Assembly: GCA_016213725.1 (NCBI GenBank) | Contig: JACQZS010000143.1 | Coordinates: forward strand, 1 to 33,535 | DNA: 33,535 bases | From: Acidobacteriota bacterium | Lineage (GTDB): Bacteria; Acidobacteriota; Terriglobia; Bryobacterales; Bryobacteraceae | Direction: 5' to 3' | Shown: positions 1-8,968 of the stretch, piece after piece | Layout of the letters: each line of letters begins with the position of its first letter | How positions within the stretch are numbered: the stretch's first letter is position 1 | Program-made: the position numbers and the translations under genes | Notes under the pieces: generated by a model | What the model saw: only the letters and a program-made list of their open reading frames with translations | What the model was told of the DNA's origin: nothing | The model's database searches: none

Positions 1-496
1 ACCCGCGCTCGTGTTTCATGCGGCAGAAACGCACGAAATTGTCACGAACGCGCTCAAAACGAGCCCCTTTTCGATAGAATTCGAACGTTTCCTTGCTGTA
101 TCCGTCGAAGCTGAGCGTGATGTGCTCGAGCGGCGTGGCCAGAAGGCGGGCGGCGGCTTTCTCGTCGAGCAGCGTGCCGTTGGTGGAGATCAGGGTGGAG
201 ATTCCGTGGCTGGCGCAATAGCTGATGCGGTCGAAGATGCGCGGATCCAGTAGCGGCTCCCCCAGGCCGATCAGCATCATGTGCTCGGCGGTGGCGGCGG
301 CGGAGTCTGCAAGCCTTTGAAAAGTGGCCTGTTGCATGTCCTCCTTGGGCTGAGGATGCGTCTCCCGGGGGCACATCGGGCAATAGATATTGCACTTGGC
401 GGTGGTTTCGACGATGTACTCCACCGGCAGGGCGGGCACGCGCGCGTGGCCGCGGAGGAAACTCCACAGCAGTTTGGCTCGGTTCCAGGCGCGCAT
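1..496 (-). CDS. Radical SAM domain protein, C-terminus cut by window edge
   Basis: Read on the minus strand, this frame starts MRAWNRAKLLWSF and carries the radical SAM cluster motif C-x3-C-x2-C at residues 35, 39 and 42 (CNIYCPMC). A GLGEPLLDP stretch follows, resembling the SAM-contacting GGEP region, and then a STNGTLLDE segment typical of the TIM-barrel core. The frame stays open to base 1, so the C-terminus, where a SPASM or other auxiliary cluster domain would show, is missing. The ATG at 496 is the first start after an in-frame TAA at 515-517. The gene is divergent from the photolyase. Fold and cofactor are clear; the substrate cannot be told from this half. Confidence 0.85.
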   Translation of the reverse strand, partial: MRAWNRAKLLWSFLRGHARVPALPVEYIVETTAKCNIYCPMCPRETHPQPKEDMQQATFQRLADSAAATAEHMMLIGLGEPLLDPRIFDRISYCASHGISTLISTNGTLLDEKAAARLLATPLEHITLSFDGYSKETFEFYRKGARFERVRDNFVRFCRMKHERG

Positions 497-551
497 AGGG
501 GCGAAGCGGTACCTTTATTGTAGCCAGCCGGCCGGCGGCGCCATCAGGAGA

Positions 552-1982
552 GTGTTGCGGGAACGAATCAGAACACTGAACGACAAGCCGGTGCGCAGCG
601 GCGCGCGGTATGTCCTGTACTGGGCGCAGATGAACCGGCGGGTTGAGTCGAATCATGGGTTGCTACGCGCCGCGGAGATCGCCAATGAGTTCGGGTTGCC
701 GGTGCTCTATTACGAGGGGCTGACTTGCGATTACCCTAATGCAAGCGACCGGCTTCATGCCTTCATTCTGCAGGGCGTACCGGAGACGGCGCGGAGGCTG
801 AAGCGGCGCGGGATCGGCTACTGTTTCTACTTGCGGCGGCGGCGGACGGACGCCAACGACGCGCTGTACCGCCTGGCGGCGGACGCAGCCTGCGTGGTGA
901 CGGACGACTACCCGACCTTCCTCGCGCGGGCGCACAATGCCAGCGTGCCGGGCCGGCTCGACATCCGCTGCGAGGCGGTGGACTCGAGTTGCGTCGTCCC
1001 GATGAACCTCTTCGGGAAGCGCGAATACGCGGCTTACACGATTCGGCCGAAGATCCATCGCCTGTGGGCGAAGTACTTTCAGGATGCGCCGGAGCCTTCG
1101 GTCCGGCGGCGCTGGACGGAGGCGGCGCCGGAGTTTCACATGCCGGTGCGGGAGGAGGAGATCTGCCATCTGATTCAGAGTTGCGAGATCGACCACACGG
1201 TGAAGCCGTCGATCTCGCAGACGGGCGGCCGGGCGGCGGCGGAGCGCGCGCTGTCGCATTTCCTCGAAAAGAACCTGCGGCGCTACGCTCGAGAGCGGAA
1301 TGAGCCGGCGGCGCACGCCACCTCAAAGCTCAGCGCCTATCTGCACTTCGGCCAGATCTCCTCGCTCGAAGTAGCGCTGGCCGCGCGGCGCCACGCCGAG
1401 GAGCACAAACTGATCGCGGAGGAGTTTCTGGAAGAGCTGATCGTGCGGCGCGAACTGGCATTCAACTACGCGCGCAGCGTGGAGGATCCGGCGTCGTTCG
1501 ACAACCTGCCGGACTGGGCGCGCCAGACGCTGCGGAAGCACTCGCACGATGCCCGTGAGCCGGTCTATTCGCAGGACCAATTCGAGCAGGCCGGGACGCA
1601 CGACACACTGTGGAACGCCTGCCAGAAAGAGCTTCTGCTGCGCGGAACGATTCACGGCTACTACCGGATGTACTGGGGCAAGAAGATCATCGAGTGGTCT
1701 CCGGACTGCGAAACGGCGCTCCGCACGATGGTGTACCTGCACGACCGCTTTGCGCTGGACGGACGCGATCCAAACACTTATACGAACATTCTGTGGTGCT
1801 TCGGCCTGCACGACCGGCCATGGCAGGAGCGGGCGGTCTTCGGCATGATTCGCTATATGTCGTTGGAGGGGATGAAGCGGAAGACGGCAGTGGATGCCTA
1901 TCTGCGTGAGATCGGCCAGCTGGAATTGACGGGCAGAGACCCGTTCCGGCTGACGGAGGAATCAAGATGCGACTTGTATTGA
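552..1982 (+). CDS. Class II CPD photolyase (deoxyribodipyrimidine photo-lyase)
   Basis: This 476-residue protein should repair cyclobutane pyrimidine dimers in DNA using light and bound FADH-. The N-terminal RYVLYWAQMNRRVESNH segment (residues 19-35) and the C-terminal block from about residue 408 (NILWCFGLHDRPW, then VFGMIRYMSLEGMKRK) are class II signatures and differ from class I (E. coli PhrB type). The length fits class II enzymes. The frame is open back to 390, but that would overlap the divergent radical SAM gene by about 100 bp. I chose GTG 552; TTG 555 lies one codon downstream and is better spaced from the AGGAG at 546-550. The 3' end overlaps the next gene by 16 bp, so the two are probably co-transcribed. 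Confidence 0.9.
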   Translation: MLRERIRTLNDKPVRSGARYVLYWAQMNRRVESNHGLLRAAEIANEFGLPVLYYEGLTCDYPNASDRLHAFILQGVPETARRLKRRGIGYCFYLRRRRTDANDALYRLAADAACVVTDDYPTFLARAHNASVPGRLDIRCEAVDSSCVVPMNLFGKREYAAYTIRPKIHRLWAKYFQDAPEPSVRRRWTEAAPEFHMPVREEEICHLIQSCEIDHTVKPSISQTGGRAAAERALSHFLEKNLRRYARERNEPAAHATSKLSAYLHFGQISSLEVALAARRHAEEHKLIAEEFLEELIVRRELAFNYARSVEDPASFDNLPDWARQTLRKHSHDAREPVYSQDQFEQAGTHDTLWNACQKELLLRGTIHGYYRMYWGKKIIEWSPDCETALRTMVYLHDRFALDGRDPNTYTNILWCFGLHDRPWQERAVFGMIRYMSLEGMKRKTAVDAYLREIGQLELTGRDPFRLTEESRCDLY

Positions 1983-2854
1983 CGGGAGCGACGGGCTTTC
2001 TGGGACGCCGGCTGGCAGGGGAACTTGCGCAGGGCGGCCACGAGACACACCTGCTGAGCCGCAACCCGCGCGGGCAGGCGGGCAGTTCGCGGTGGGATCC
2101 AATGGCAGGGCCGCCGGATCCGGCGCTCTTCGCGGACTGCGGCGCCGTGGTTCACCTGGCGGGCGAGCCAGTAGCGCAGCGCTGGACCTCAGCGGCCAAG
2201 GAGCGGATCCTTGCCAGCCGGGTGCGGGGCACGTTGAACCTGGTGGAGGGGCTGAGGCGGTGTGAAACCAGGCCGGAGGTGCTGGTGTGCGCGTCGGCGG
2301 TGGGCTACTTTGGATCCCGCGGCGATGAGGTGCTGACCGAGCGGTCGGAGCCGGGCACGGGTTTCCTGGCCGAGGTTTGCCGGCAGTGGGAGGCGGCTGC
2401 GGATACGGCGCTGGAGCTGGGTATTCGTGTGGTGAAGGTGCGGTTCGGCGTGGTGCTGGGCGGCGAGGGCGGCGCTTTGGCGAAGATGCTGCCGGCGTTC
2501 CGGCTGGGGCTGGGAGGCCCGCTGGCGGACGGCAGGCAGTGGATGTCGTGGATTCACGCCGCGGATGCGGCGCGGCTGCTGGTGTGGTCGGCTGAAGAGC
2601 GGAGCGCGCGCGGAGCGGTAAATGCGGTTTCTCCGCATCCGATTCAAAACAAAGACTTCACGCTGGCATTAGGACGGGTACTGCGAAGGCCTGCGGTGAT
2701 CCCCATGCCGGGCTTCGCGCTGGGACTGCTGTTCGGGGAGATGTCGGAGGTTCTGACCGGCAGCCAGAGGGTGCTGCCGGAGGCGGCGGCGAGCGGCGGC
2801 TTCCAGTTTCGCCATGTGGAAGTGGAAGAGGCTCTGCGGGCTCTGCTATATTGA
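1967..2854 (+). CDS. TIGR01777 / SDR39U1-family NAD(P)-dependent epimerase-like protein
   Basis: This is a 295-residue extended short-chain dehydrogenase. The N-terminal Rossmann motif LTGATGFLG has glycines at residues 7, 10 and 13. Family-specific stretches follow: VVHLAGEPVAQRW, SAVGYFGSRGDEVLTE (in place of a canonical YxxxK site) and MSWIHAADAARLL. The C-terminal part ending in EVEEALRALLY corresponds to the DUF1731 tail. The in vivo substrate of this family (E. coli YfcH, human SDR39U1) is not established. It starts inside the photolyase gene with a 16-bp overlap, and photolyase expression may be coupled to it. It is followed after 7 bp by a small basic protein. Confidence 0.88.
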   Translation: MRLVLTGATGFLGRRLAGELAQGGHETHLLSRNPRGQAGSSRWDPMAGPPDPALFADCGAVVHLAGEPVAQRWTSAAKERILASRVRGTLNLVEGLRRCETRPEVLVCASAVGYFGSRGDEVLTERSEPGTGFLAEVCRQWEAAADTALELGIRVVKVRFGVVLGGEGGALAKMLPAFRLGLGGPLADGRQWMSWIHAADAARLLVWSAEERSARGAVNAVSPHPIQNKDFTLALGRVLRRPAVIPMPGFALGLLFGEMSEVLTGSQRVLPEAAASGGFQFRHVEVEEALRALLY

Positions 2855-2861
2855 AAGGGTT

Positions 2862-3068
2862 ATGTCGATTCCGAATGTCCGACGTTTCCGCATCACCGGG
2901 CCCCAGGGCCAGGAAGCGACCCTGATGGCCGTGCTGCCGAAGGGCGCGGATGTTGACACTTATCTGGCTGATGCCTCCAAGCGTTTCGACTGGAAGGCGT
3001 GGGAAGAAATGCAACAGAAGCAGTTCAAAGTCCGCGTCGGTCAGCAGAAGCAGAAGAAGGCGAAGTAA
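2862..3068 (+). CDS. Small basic hypothetical protein (68 aa)
   Basis: I do not recognise this family. The protein is 68 residues, begins MSIPNVRRFRITGPQGQEA and ends in a lysine/glutamine-rich tail (VGQQKQKKAK). It has no signal peptide or membrane segment, and the charged tail could contact nucleic acid or ribosomes, which is a guess. The ATG at 2862 has a good ribosome-binding sequence (GAAAGGG, 2853-2859) directly after the TGA of the SDR39U1 gene. The frame can be extended upstream to 2814 but that part lies inside the previous gene. It is the last gene before the terminator at 3092-3124, so it belongs to the photolyase transcription unit. Confidence 0.7.
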   Translation: MSIPNVRRFRITGPQGQEATLMAVLPKGADVDTYLADASKRFDWKAWEEMQQKQFKVRVGQQKQKKAK

Positions 3069-3091
3069 CAGCTTCTCTTCTTTTCAAGTTC

Positions 3092-3124
3092 AAAAAGGGC
3101 AGGTCCTTGGGACCTGCCCTTTTT
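3092..3124. terminator. Bidirectional intrinsic terminator
   Basis: A perfect 15-bp inverted repeat (AAAAAGGGCAGGTCC / GGACCTGCCCTTTTT) encloses a 3-nt loop (TTG). The A-tract on one side and T-tract on the other make it a rho-independent terminator on both strands. It sits in the 150-bp gap between the converging small basic protein gene and HEAT-repeat gene, so it can serve both. Confidence 0.93.
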
Positions 3125-3218
3125 CCGTCTGGGGAACAGGCGCCGATGGGGCGCGGCGATGCTGTTGACGGCATCTGCCGGGTGAGGTTTTGGCAGAACG
3201 GCCGGACGGAAGGCCCGC

Positions 3219-4535
3219 TTAGCGCACGGAGCCGCGAAGGATGCGGAGGGTGCGGAGGGCTTCCTTGGCGACGGCCGCATCGGGATCCTTGGACATCTGC
3301 TCCATGACTGGGACGGCGTCAGCAGAGCCGCAGCCGGCCAGCGCCCGGATGAGGCCGATCTTCTCATCGGGAGTGGCGGCGCGCTGGGTGGCGGCGATGA
3401 TGGCGCCGCGCGGGGCCGAATGGAGCGCCAATTCGCCCAGATAGGGACCGGCCACGCCGCGCCAGGAGCGCTGGTTCAGCTGGTTGACCAGGTAGCCGAG
3501 AGGAGTGAAGTCGCCGGCATCGATGTTGCCGGCGCGAACGAGCGCAAAGGCCGTAGCGAGGCGCACGGGGGTTTTCTGGTCTCCCTGCCAGGCGGAGTTG
3601 AGCGCGGCGCGGTCCTGCGGATCGGCGATGCGGCCCAGTCCTTCGATGGCGGAGGCGCGCACTTCGTCGTCCTTATCGTTGAGGTAGCCCAGCAGGATGC
3701 TCCGCGTGGAGGGATCGGCGATGTTGGCGAGCGCGGTGACAGAGTAGCGGCGCGCCTTCTTGCTCCTGGGATCCTCAAGCACGCGCTTCAACTGAGGGAC
3801 GGCCTCTTTGGAGCCGAGAATGCCGCAGGTCTCAATGGCAGCGAGCTGCACGTTTTCGTCGAGGTCGCGGATGAGGAAGGCGGCGCGGTCGCCGGAACTG
3901 CGGTCGCGGATCTTCTGCAGCGCGATGAGCGACTCAAAGATGAGCCGGCTGTCTTTGGACTTGAGCGAGTCCAGCAGAGCAGGCTGTCCGGTGCGGGCGC
4001 GCAGGATGCCCAGGGCGCGGGCTGCGTTGGCGCGGGCGTCCATGGAAGCCCCGCCGCGAACCAGAGCGGAGAGGGCGTCGACGATTTCAGGCCGCAGCGG
4101 AGTGTCGGGCTCGATGATGTCGCTGTTGGCGATATCTGACCAGCGGCCGGTGACGACGGTACCGGCGTGCTTGAGCGAGGCCGAAAGGCCTGTCTCGACG
4201 TAGCCGGGAAGATAGAAGTTCACCAGGCCGTCGGTGGCGCGGATCTGAACCTCGGCGTCGTTGTCCTTGCAGGCCGCGATAAGGGGTTCCAGGCTGCGCT
4301 GGGTGCCGACCTGGACCAGGCTGCGAACCGCCTCGCGCCGCACGTCTTCGTCGATGTCCTTGAGGTAAGGCGTGATTTTGGGAATGGCGGCGGAGCCTTC
4401 CTTGGCGTACTCCTTGAGGCCCTTGATCTTCTGTTTCGACTCGCTTTGCGACCACAGCGGGCTGGAGGCAAGCAGCAGCAGGCCGAACACGGCGGAGAGA
4501 CCGGAGGGCCGAAGCAGCAAACGCAGGGAAGACAT
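3219..4535 (-). CDS. Exported HEAT-repeat protein
   Basis: This 438-residue protein starts with an apparent Sec signal peptide (about residues 1-29: basic SLRLLLRPSG, then a Leu/Ala core ending LWSQ). The rest is a run of helical HEAT / PBS-lyase-like repeats, for example IPKITPYLKDIDEDVRREAVRSLVQVG, VQLAAIETCGILGSKEAVPQLKRVL and DEVRASAIEGLGRIADP. These repeats build an alpha-solenoid used for protein binding; no catalytic residues are visible. The start lies 9 bp after the stop of the MqnA/MqnD-like gene, and it is the last gene of a five-gene minus-strand run. Its partner is unknown. Confidence 0.88.
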   Translation of the reverse strand: MSSLRLLLRPSGLSAVFGLLLLASSPLWSQSESKQKIKGLKEYAKEGSAAIPKITPYLKDIDEDVRREAVRSLVQVGTQRSLEPLIAACKDNDAEVQIRATDGLVNFYLPGYVETGLSASLKHAGTVVTGRWSDIANSDIIEPDTPLRPEIVDALSALVRGGASMDARANAARALGILRARTGQPALLDSLKSKDSRLIFESLIALQKIRDRSSGDRAAFLIRDLDENVQLAAIETCGILGSKEAVPQLKRVLEDPRSKKARRYSVTALANIADPSTRSILLGYLNDKDDEVRASAIEGLGRIADPQDRAALNSAWQGDQKTPVRLATAFALVRAGNIDAGDFTPLGYLVNQLNQRSWRGVAGPYLGELALHSAPRGAIIAATQRAATPDEKIGLIRALAGCGSADAVPVMEQMSKDPDAAVAKEALRTLRILRGSVR

Positions 4536-4544
4536 GATGTTGAG

Positions 4545-5390
4545 CTAGCGGACGAACTCCACCTGGACGCGGTGCGGGATGAGGCCCGCCTCATGGCCCA
4601 GGTCGAGCAATTTCTGCGCGGCCTTGGGGATGATGTCGCCGGCATCCACGGTGTAGTGATTGACGTACATGCCAACGAACTTCTCGGCGAGGGCCGGTTC
4701 CATGTCGCGGGCGAACTGCATGGCGTAGTTGAGCGCCTCTTCGTGGTTTTCCAGAGCGTAGTTGATGCTCTCGCGCATGAGCCGGCAGCACTCTGTGCGA
4801 ACATCGGCGGGCAACTTGCGCAGCAGCGCGTTGGCGCCGAGCGGGAGCGGCAGCGAGTAAGCCGACTTGAACCAGCGGCCGAGGTCCACAATCTGGTGGT
4901 AGCCGCCCTTGGCGAAGGTGAGCTGGGCTTCGTGGATGACGAGAGCGAGGTCGGCGGCGCCATCGCGAACGGACTCGAGCACCTTATCGAAAGGCACCAC
5001 GACGGCTTCGAAGTCGGGCTCCATAATCCTGAGCGCGAGGTAGGCCGTGGTCATCTTGCCAGGAATGGCGATGCGCTTCCCTTTGACATCGGAAGGGCCG
5101 AGCGGCGTAGGGGAGACGAGCATGGGGCCATAGCCGTCGCCGATGGAAGAGCCGGAAGCCAACAGCATGTACTTGTCGGCCACATAGGGGTAGGCGTGGT
5201 AGGAGATCGCGGTGAACTCATATTCGCCGACCATGGCCTTGCGGTTCAGGGTCTCGATGTCGTCCAGGACGTGCTTGATGGTGACGAGGCGGGAGCGCAC
5301 CTTCTTGGTGGCCATGGCATAGAACATGAATGCGTCGTCAGAGTCCGGGCTATGAGCGCAAACGATTTCCATTGGGGAATCAGGGTGCAT
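4545..5390 (-). CDS. MqnA/MqnD-family protein, possible menaquinone (futalosine pathway) enzyme
   Basis: This 281-residue protein has the periplasmic-binding-protein-like fold of PF02621. The start (VCAHSPDSDDAFMFYAMA) aligns with the SPCPNDTFIFYAL block of MqnD (1,4-dihydroxy-6-naphthoate synthase) but is altered. TAISYHAYPYVADKY and DLALVIHEAQLTFAKGG also fit the family. No signal peptide is visible, so it is probably cytoplasmic. MqnD cleaves cyclic dehypoxanthine futalosine in menaquinone synthesis; no other mqn gene is in the window. The first ATG (5390) is used; ATG 5372 (MEIVCAH) is an equally plausible start. It could be a divergent paralogue with another ligand, so no symbol is assigned. 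Confidence 0.7.
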   Translation of the reverse strand: MHPDSPMEIVCAHSPDSDDAFMFYAMATKKVRSRLVTIKHVLDDIETLNRKAMVGEYEFTAISYHAYPYVADKYMLLASGSSIGDGYGPMLVSPTPLGPSDVKGKRIAIPGKMTTAYLALRIMEPDFEAVVVPFDKVLESVRDGAADLALVIHEAQLTFAKGGYHQIVDLGRWFKSAYSLPLPLGANALLRKLPADVRTECCRLMRESINYALENHEEALNYAMQFARDMEPALAEKFVGMYVNHYTVDAGDIIPKAAQKLLDLGHEAGLIPHRVQVEFVR

Positions 5391-5432
5391 AGAGAGGAAG
5401 TCTCACTATAGCAAACTGGACACCCCCATCTA

Positions 5433-8276
5433 TCATTCGCCAGGCTCATCCACCAGGGACTGGAGCTCGGCATTGAGGCGGCTCATCAAGGCGGAAAGCT
5501 CCAGCTCGGCCGCGGCGGCGGCGGACAGGTCGCCGTCGCGGGCGCTGGATTCGGCGCGCCAGGCGGCCTCGCGGGGAGTCTCGGCGCAGAATTGCGCCAG
5601 GAGACCCTTGAGCTGGTGAGCGGCGGATTGGACAGATTCGGGGTTTGCGGCGGCGATTCCGTCCCGCATCGCGCCGAGCAGGCGGGGATACTCTTCCTGG
5701 AAGAGCCCGGCCAGTTCAGAAAGAAGGGCGGCGTCGCCGCCGACACGCTGAAGCGCGTGTTCACGGTCCATTAGAGGCATGGGGAGAGTCTCCGTCCTGT
5801 GGAGATTTGGGATAGGCGCGGCGCCGGCCGAAGTTCCGGCAGCCGAGGCGACCGCGGCGCTGGCGGCAATGGAGCGGATCCGGCCGATGAGGGTTTCGAG
5901 CCTCAGCGGCTTGCTGAGGTAGGCGTCCATGCCCGCGGCGAGGCAGTTCTCCATGTCACCGGGCATGGCATGAGCAGTCATGGCGATGATGGGAATGTGG
6001 AGACCGGTGGCCTCCTCGGACCGGCGGATGGCGAGGGTGGCCTCGATGCCGTCGAGGGCGGGCATCTGGACATCCATGAGAATGAGGTCGAAGCCGCCCT
6101 GGAGGGCGAGATCGACGGCCTCCTGGCCGTTGGAGACAAGAGTTCCGTGCAGCCCCAGTCTCTCAATCATGCTCATGATGAGCTTCTGATTGATGGCGTT
6201 ATCCTCGGCAACCAGGATGCGGCGGAAGCCGGCGGGCAAGGTGGACGCATCGGCATCGTTGGAACCGGCGTCGCCCTTCTCCAGGGCGGCGATGGGAACG
6301 GGGATGGTGAAGGCGAAGCTGGAGCCGGCGCCGGGCTCGCTGCACACCACCAGCCAGCCCCCCATGAGTTCGACGAGCTTGGCGGAGATGGGGAGGCCGA
6401 GGCCGGTACCGCCCGGACGTCCAGCATCTGTGGCGTCGAGTTGCGTGAAGGGCTCGAAGATCTCGTCGAGACTCTCCGGGGCCATGCCGACGCCGGAATC
6501 GCGGACGTGGAAGCGGAGCAGGGCGCAGGCATTGCGGAACCCGACGAGGTCGATCCCGAGGGACACGGAGCCTGAGTTAGTGAACTTGATGGCATTGCCG
6601 ACCAGATTGATCAGCACCTGACGCAGGCGGCCGCCGTCAGCGACGACGAAGGATGGAGCGGCCTCCTGGACCAGCCAATCGACCTGGAGTCCGCGAGCGG
6701 CGCCGCGGTAAAGCAGCGGGCGCATGAGGCTATCGATGTGGGCGCGGAGATTGATGGGCTCAGGCGAGAGCTCCATGCGGCCGGACTCGACCTTGGAGAG
6801 ATCGAGGAGATCGTCCACCAAGGCCAGCAGAGCCTCGGCGGACTGGTGAACCATCTCGAGATACTCGCGCTGATCCGGCTGGAGGTTGGTGAGAAGGGCG
6901 AGTTCGGTCATGCCGAGGATCCCGTTCATGGGTGTGCGGATCTCGTGGCTCACGTTGGCAAGGAAGGCGCTCTTGGCAGCGCTGGCCATCTCCGCGCTGG
7001 CGGCCATCTCACGGGCCCACTGGGTGGTGGTTTCGAGGAATTCGTTGGTGGCGCGCAGTTCCTGCTCCGCCTTGACGCGGCTGGTGATGTTGCGGATGAG
7101 CATGAGCAGCAACGCGGGCCGTCCGGGAGTTTCGGCGAAGGAATTAGTGGCCTCCAGCCAGACGCGCTCGCCATTGGGCAACTGGTATTCACGGACGACC
7201 GAGGCTTCGATGGCGCGGCGGGCAAACTCGTCGCGGAAACGGGAGAGTTCGGCCTCCTCGTGGCCGGGCCATTCGGCGAGGGCGTGCGTGATCTTGTGGC
7301 CGACCAGGTGCCCGGCCTCGACTCCGATGAGGGTGCAGAATGACGGATTGACTTCCTGCAGGATTCCATCGTGATCGACGAAGGCCATGGCGTCGCCGGC
7401 GTGGCGCCAGACGGTCTTCAACTCCAGGTCGGCCTGGAGGCGGCCGCGTTCTGCGATGACCTCGCGGGTGCGGTCCACGGCCGTGATCACCACAAACTCG
7501 GGATCGCCGGAATCGCCGTGAAGGAGATTGCCGGTGACGGTGAGGTAAAGGGCGGAGCCGTCCTTGGCGAGGACTTCGATTTCAATCCGCTGCAGGCCCT
7601 GTCCGGAGAGCAAGCGGGCGAAGGAAGACTCGGCGAGTTCCGCGTGGCGGGGATGAACGAGAATGCGGGCCAGCACCTCGCCGCGGAGTTCGGACTCGTG
7701 ATAGCCGGAAAGGCGTTCGCAGGCGTGATTCCAGCGGACGAGGCGGCCCGACAGATCGACGACGACGATCAGGGCCGCCGTGGTATCGAGAACTACCCGC
7801 GTGAAGTCGCGCTCGCGGGCGAGTTCGACTTCGACGTGCTTCTGGTTGGTGATGTCGGTAATGATGCCGACGACGACGGGGCCGGTTTCCGGGGATTCGC
7901 CGCGGGTCTTCGTCACCAGGACAGTGCCATCCGCACCGGACCAGAGGAGTTCGGACTTGGTGTATTCGATCTCGGCGAGGTCGGAGTGGCCGGAGATCAC
8001 GCGGCTATCGGACTCCTGCATGCGCTCAACAGTACCGGGCGAAAAGAGGGCGGACAACGGCATATGGAGCAGGCGCTCCGCGCCGGGCCCTATGGCGGCG
8101 CGGATGGCGCGATTGAGAAAGATATTGCGGCCGCGGGCGTCCCTGACGAAGACGGGGATTGGGATGGAGTCTAGGATCTGCTCGAGGGAAGTCCGCTGCG
8201 GATGGCGGGAGGGAGAATCCGCACGGCGGCACAGCAGGAGCCAGGCGAACAGCGCGCCCGCCAGAAAGCCTGCCAA
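5433..8276 (-). CDS. Membrane-anchored hybrid sensor histidine kinase (PAS x3-HisKA-HATPase-REC-HPt)
   Basis: This is a phosphorelay kinase of at least 947 residues. A single N-terminal membrane segment ([15 protein letters not shown]) is followed by three PAS domains (about 30-145, 155-275 and 285-405). The HisKA domain has phospho-acceptor H444 in SHEIRTPMN, and a HATPase_c domain contains NLVGNAIKF. The receiver domain has D735 in LILMDVQMP, with K in YLSKP. The C-terminal HPt domain has H887 in AAHQLKG. All phosphotransfer residues are intact, so it can run a full His-Asp-His relay. The final response regulator is not in the window. The TTG at 8276 is the first conventional start but truncates the hydrophobic segment; CTG 8300, 4 nt after GGAGGG (8305-8310), gives a better helix. 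Confidence 0.92.
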   Translation of the reverse strand: MAGFLAGALFAWLLLCRRADSPSRHPQRTSLEQILDSIPIPVFVRDARGRNIFLNRAIRAAIGPGAERLLHMPLSALFSPGTVERMQESDSRVISGHSDLAEIEYTKSELLWSGADGTVLVTKTRGESPETGPVVVGIITDITNQKHVEVELARERDFTRVVLDTTAALIVVVDLSGRLVRWNHACERLSGYHESELRGEVLARILVHPRHAELAESSFARLLSGQGLQRIEIEVLAKDGSALYLTVTGNLLHGDSGDPEFVVITAVDRTREVIAERGRLQADLELKTVWRHAGDAMAFVDHDGILQEVNPSFCTLIGVEAGHLVGHKITHALAEWPGHEEAELSRFRDEFARRAIEASVVREYQLPNGERVWLEATNSFAETPGRPALLLMLIRNITSRVKAEQELRATNEFLETTTQWAREMAASAEMASAAKSAFLANVSHEIRTPMNGILGMTELALLTNLQPDQREYLEMVHQSAEALLALVDDLLDLSKVESGRMELSPEPINLRAHIDSLMRPLLYRGAARGLQVDWLVQEAAPSFVVADGGRLRQVLINLVGNAIKFTNSGSVSLGIDLVGFRNACALLRFHVRDSGVGMAPESLDEIFEPFTQLDATDAGRPGGTGLGLPISAKLVELMGGWLVVCSEPGAGSSFAFTIPVPIAALEKGDAGSNDADASTLPAGFRRILVAEDNAINQKLIMSMIERLGLHGTLVSNGQEAVDLALQGGFDLILMDVQMPALDGIEATLAIRRSEEATGLHIPIIAMTAHAMPGDMENCLAAGMDAYLSKPLRLETLIGRIRSIAASAAVASAAGTSAGAAPIPNLHRTETLPMPLMDREHALQRVGGDAALLSELAGLFQEEYPRLLGAMRDGIAAANPESVQSAAHQLKGLLAQFCAETPREAAWRAESSARDGDLSAAAAAELELSALMSRLNAELQSLVDEPGE

Positions 8277-8320
8277 CGACCATGCGATTGCCGGATTCAG
8301 AGGGCCCTCCAGCCGTGGGA

Positions 8321-8968
8321 TTACTTGAGCTCGCGGATGCGGATATTCCGGAATTCGACGTGGGAGCCGTGGCCGAGGAAACCGACGCGTCCGGAGGTGC
8401 GCGCCAGGCCGGGATGCTTCTTGAGCACGGCGGGATCAGTGACGGAGCCCAGATCAACGTCGGTGACCACCTGGCCGTTGAGAGTGACGCGGATGCGGCG
8501 GCCGTCGGCGGTGATCTCCTCCTGGTTCCAGGCGCCGTTGCGCCGGACGAAGCCGCGGCGGGCGGGGAAGACGTCGTAGACGGAGCCGGTATACTGCGTC
8601 GGCTTGAGACTCATTTTCTGGTAGACCTCGGCCTCGTCGTCAAGTACCTGGATCTCCATGCCGGCATAGGCGGCGTCGCCTTCTAGCGGCGCGCGAATGC
8701 CGATGCCGTTGTTACCGCCCTCCCACAAGCGCCATTCCAGCCTGAGCACGAAATTGGAGTATTCCTTCTCCGAGTAGAGATTTCCTCCGCCCTCCTGGGG
8801 GCAGACGATGGCGCCGTCCTGAACGACGTAGCCGGGGCCGCGTCCATGCACGAGCACCCAGCCGCGCAGGGTCTTGCCGTCGAACAGAGACACAAAGCCG
8901 GATTCCTGCTGCGCACGCAACAGAGGAGCGGCAGTCAGGCTAAGCAGGCATTCCCGTCGCGAGATCAT
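8321..8968 (-). CDS. DUF1080 (3-keto-disaccharide hydrolase domain) exported protein
   Basis: The 215-residue protein opens with a short twin-arginine signal ([20 protein letters not shown]), suggesting folded export. The body is a DUF1080 concanavalin-like beta-sandwich: [39 protein letters not shown] and the terminal [11 protein letters not shown] are hallmark strings. Some members of this family hydrolyse 3-keto-glycosides; the activity here is inferred only from family. The start ATG 8968 overlaps the stop of the AGE-family gene (ATGA, 8965-8968), implying translational coupling. An upstream in-frame start at 9001 would lie inside the AGE gene and spoil the signal peptide. Confidence 0.88.
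   Translation of the reverse strand: MISRRECLLSLTAAPLLRAQQESGFVSLFDGKTLRGWVLVHGRGPGYVVQDGAIVCPQEGGGNLYSEKEYSNFVLRLEWRLWEGGNNGIGIRAPLEGDAAYAGMEIQVLDDEAEVYQKMSLKPTQYTGSVYDVFPARRGFVRRNGAWNQEEITADGRRIRVTLNGQVVTDVDLGSVTDPAVLKKHPGLARTSGRVGFLGHGSHVEFRNIRIRELK

Noticed and set aside
390..551. Longer photolyase start
   Set aside because: It would overlap the divergent radical SAM gene by about 100 bp and adds residues outside the class II photolyase pattern.
54..656. Open frame of 200 aa on the minus strand
   Set aside because: The Arg/His/Pro-rich translation has no family features. The radical SAM CxxxCxxC frame covers the same strand and bases in another frame.
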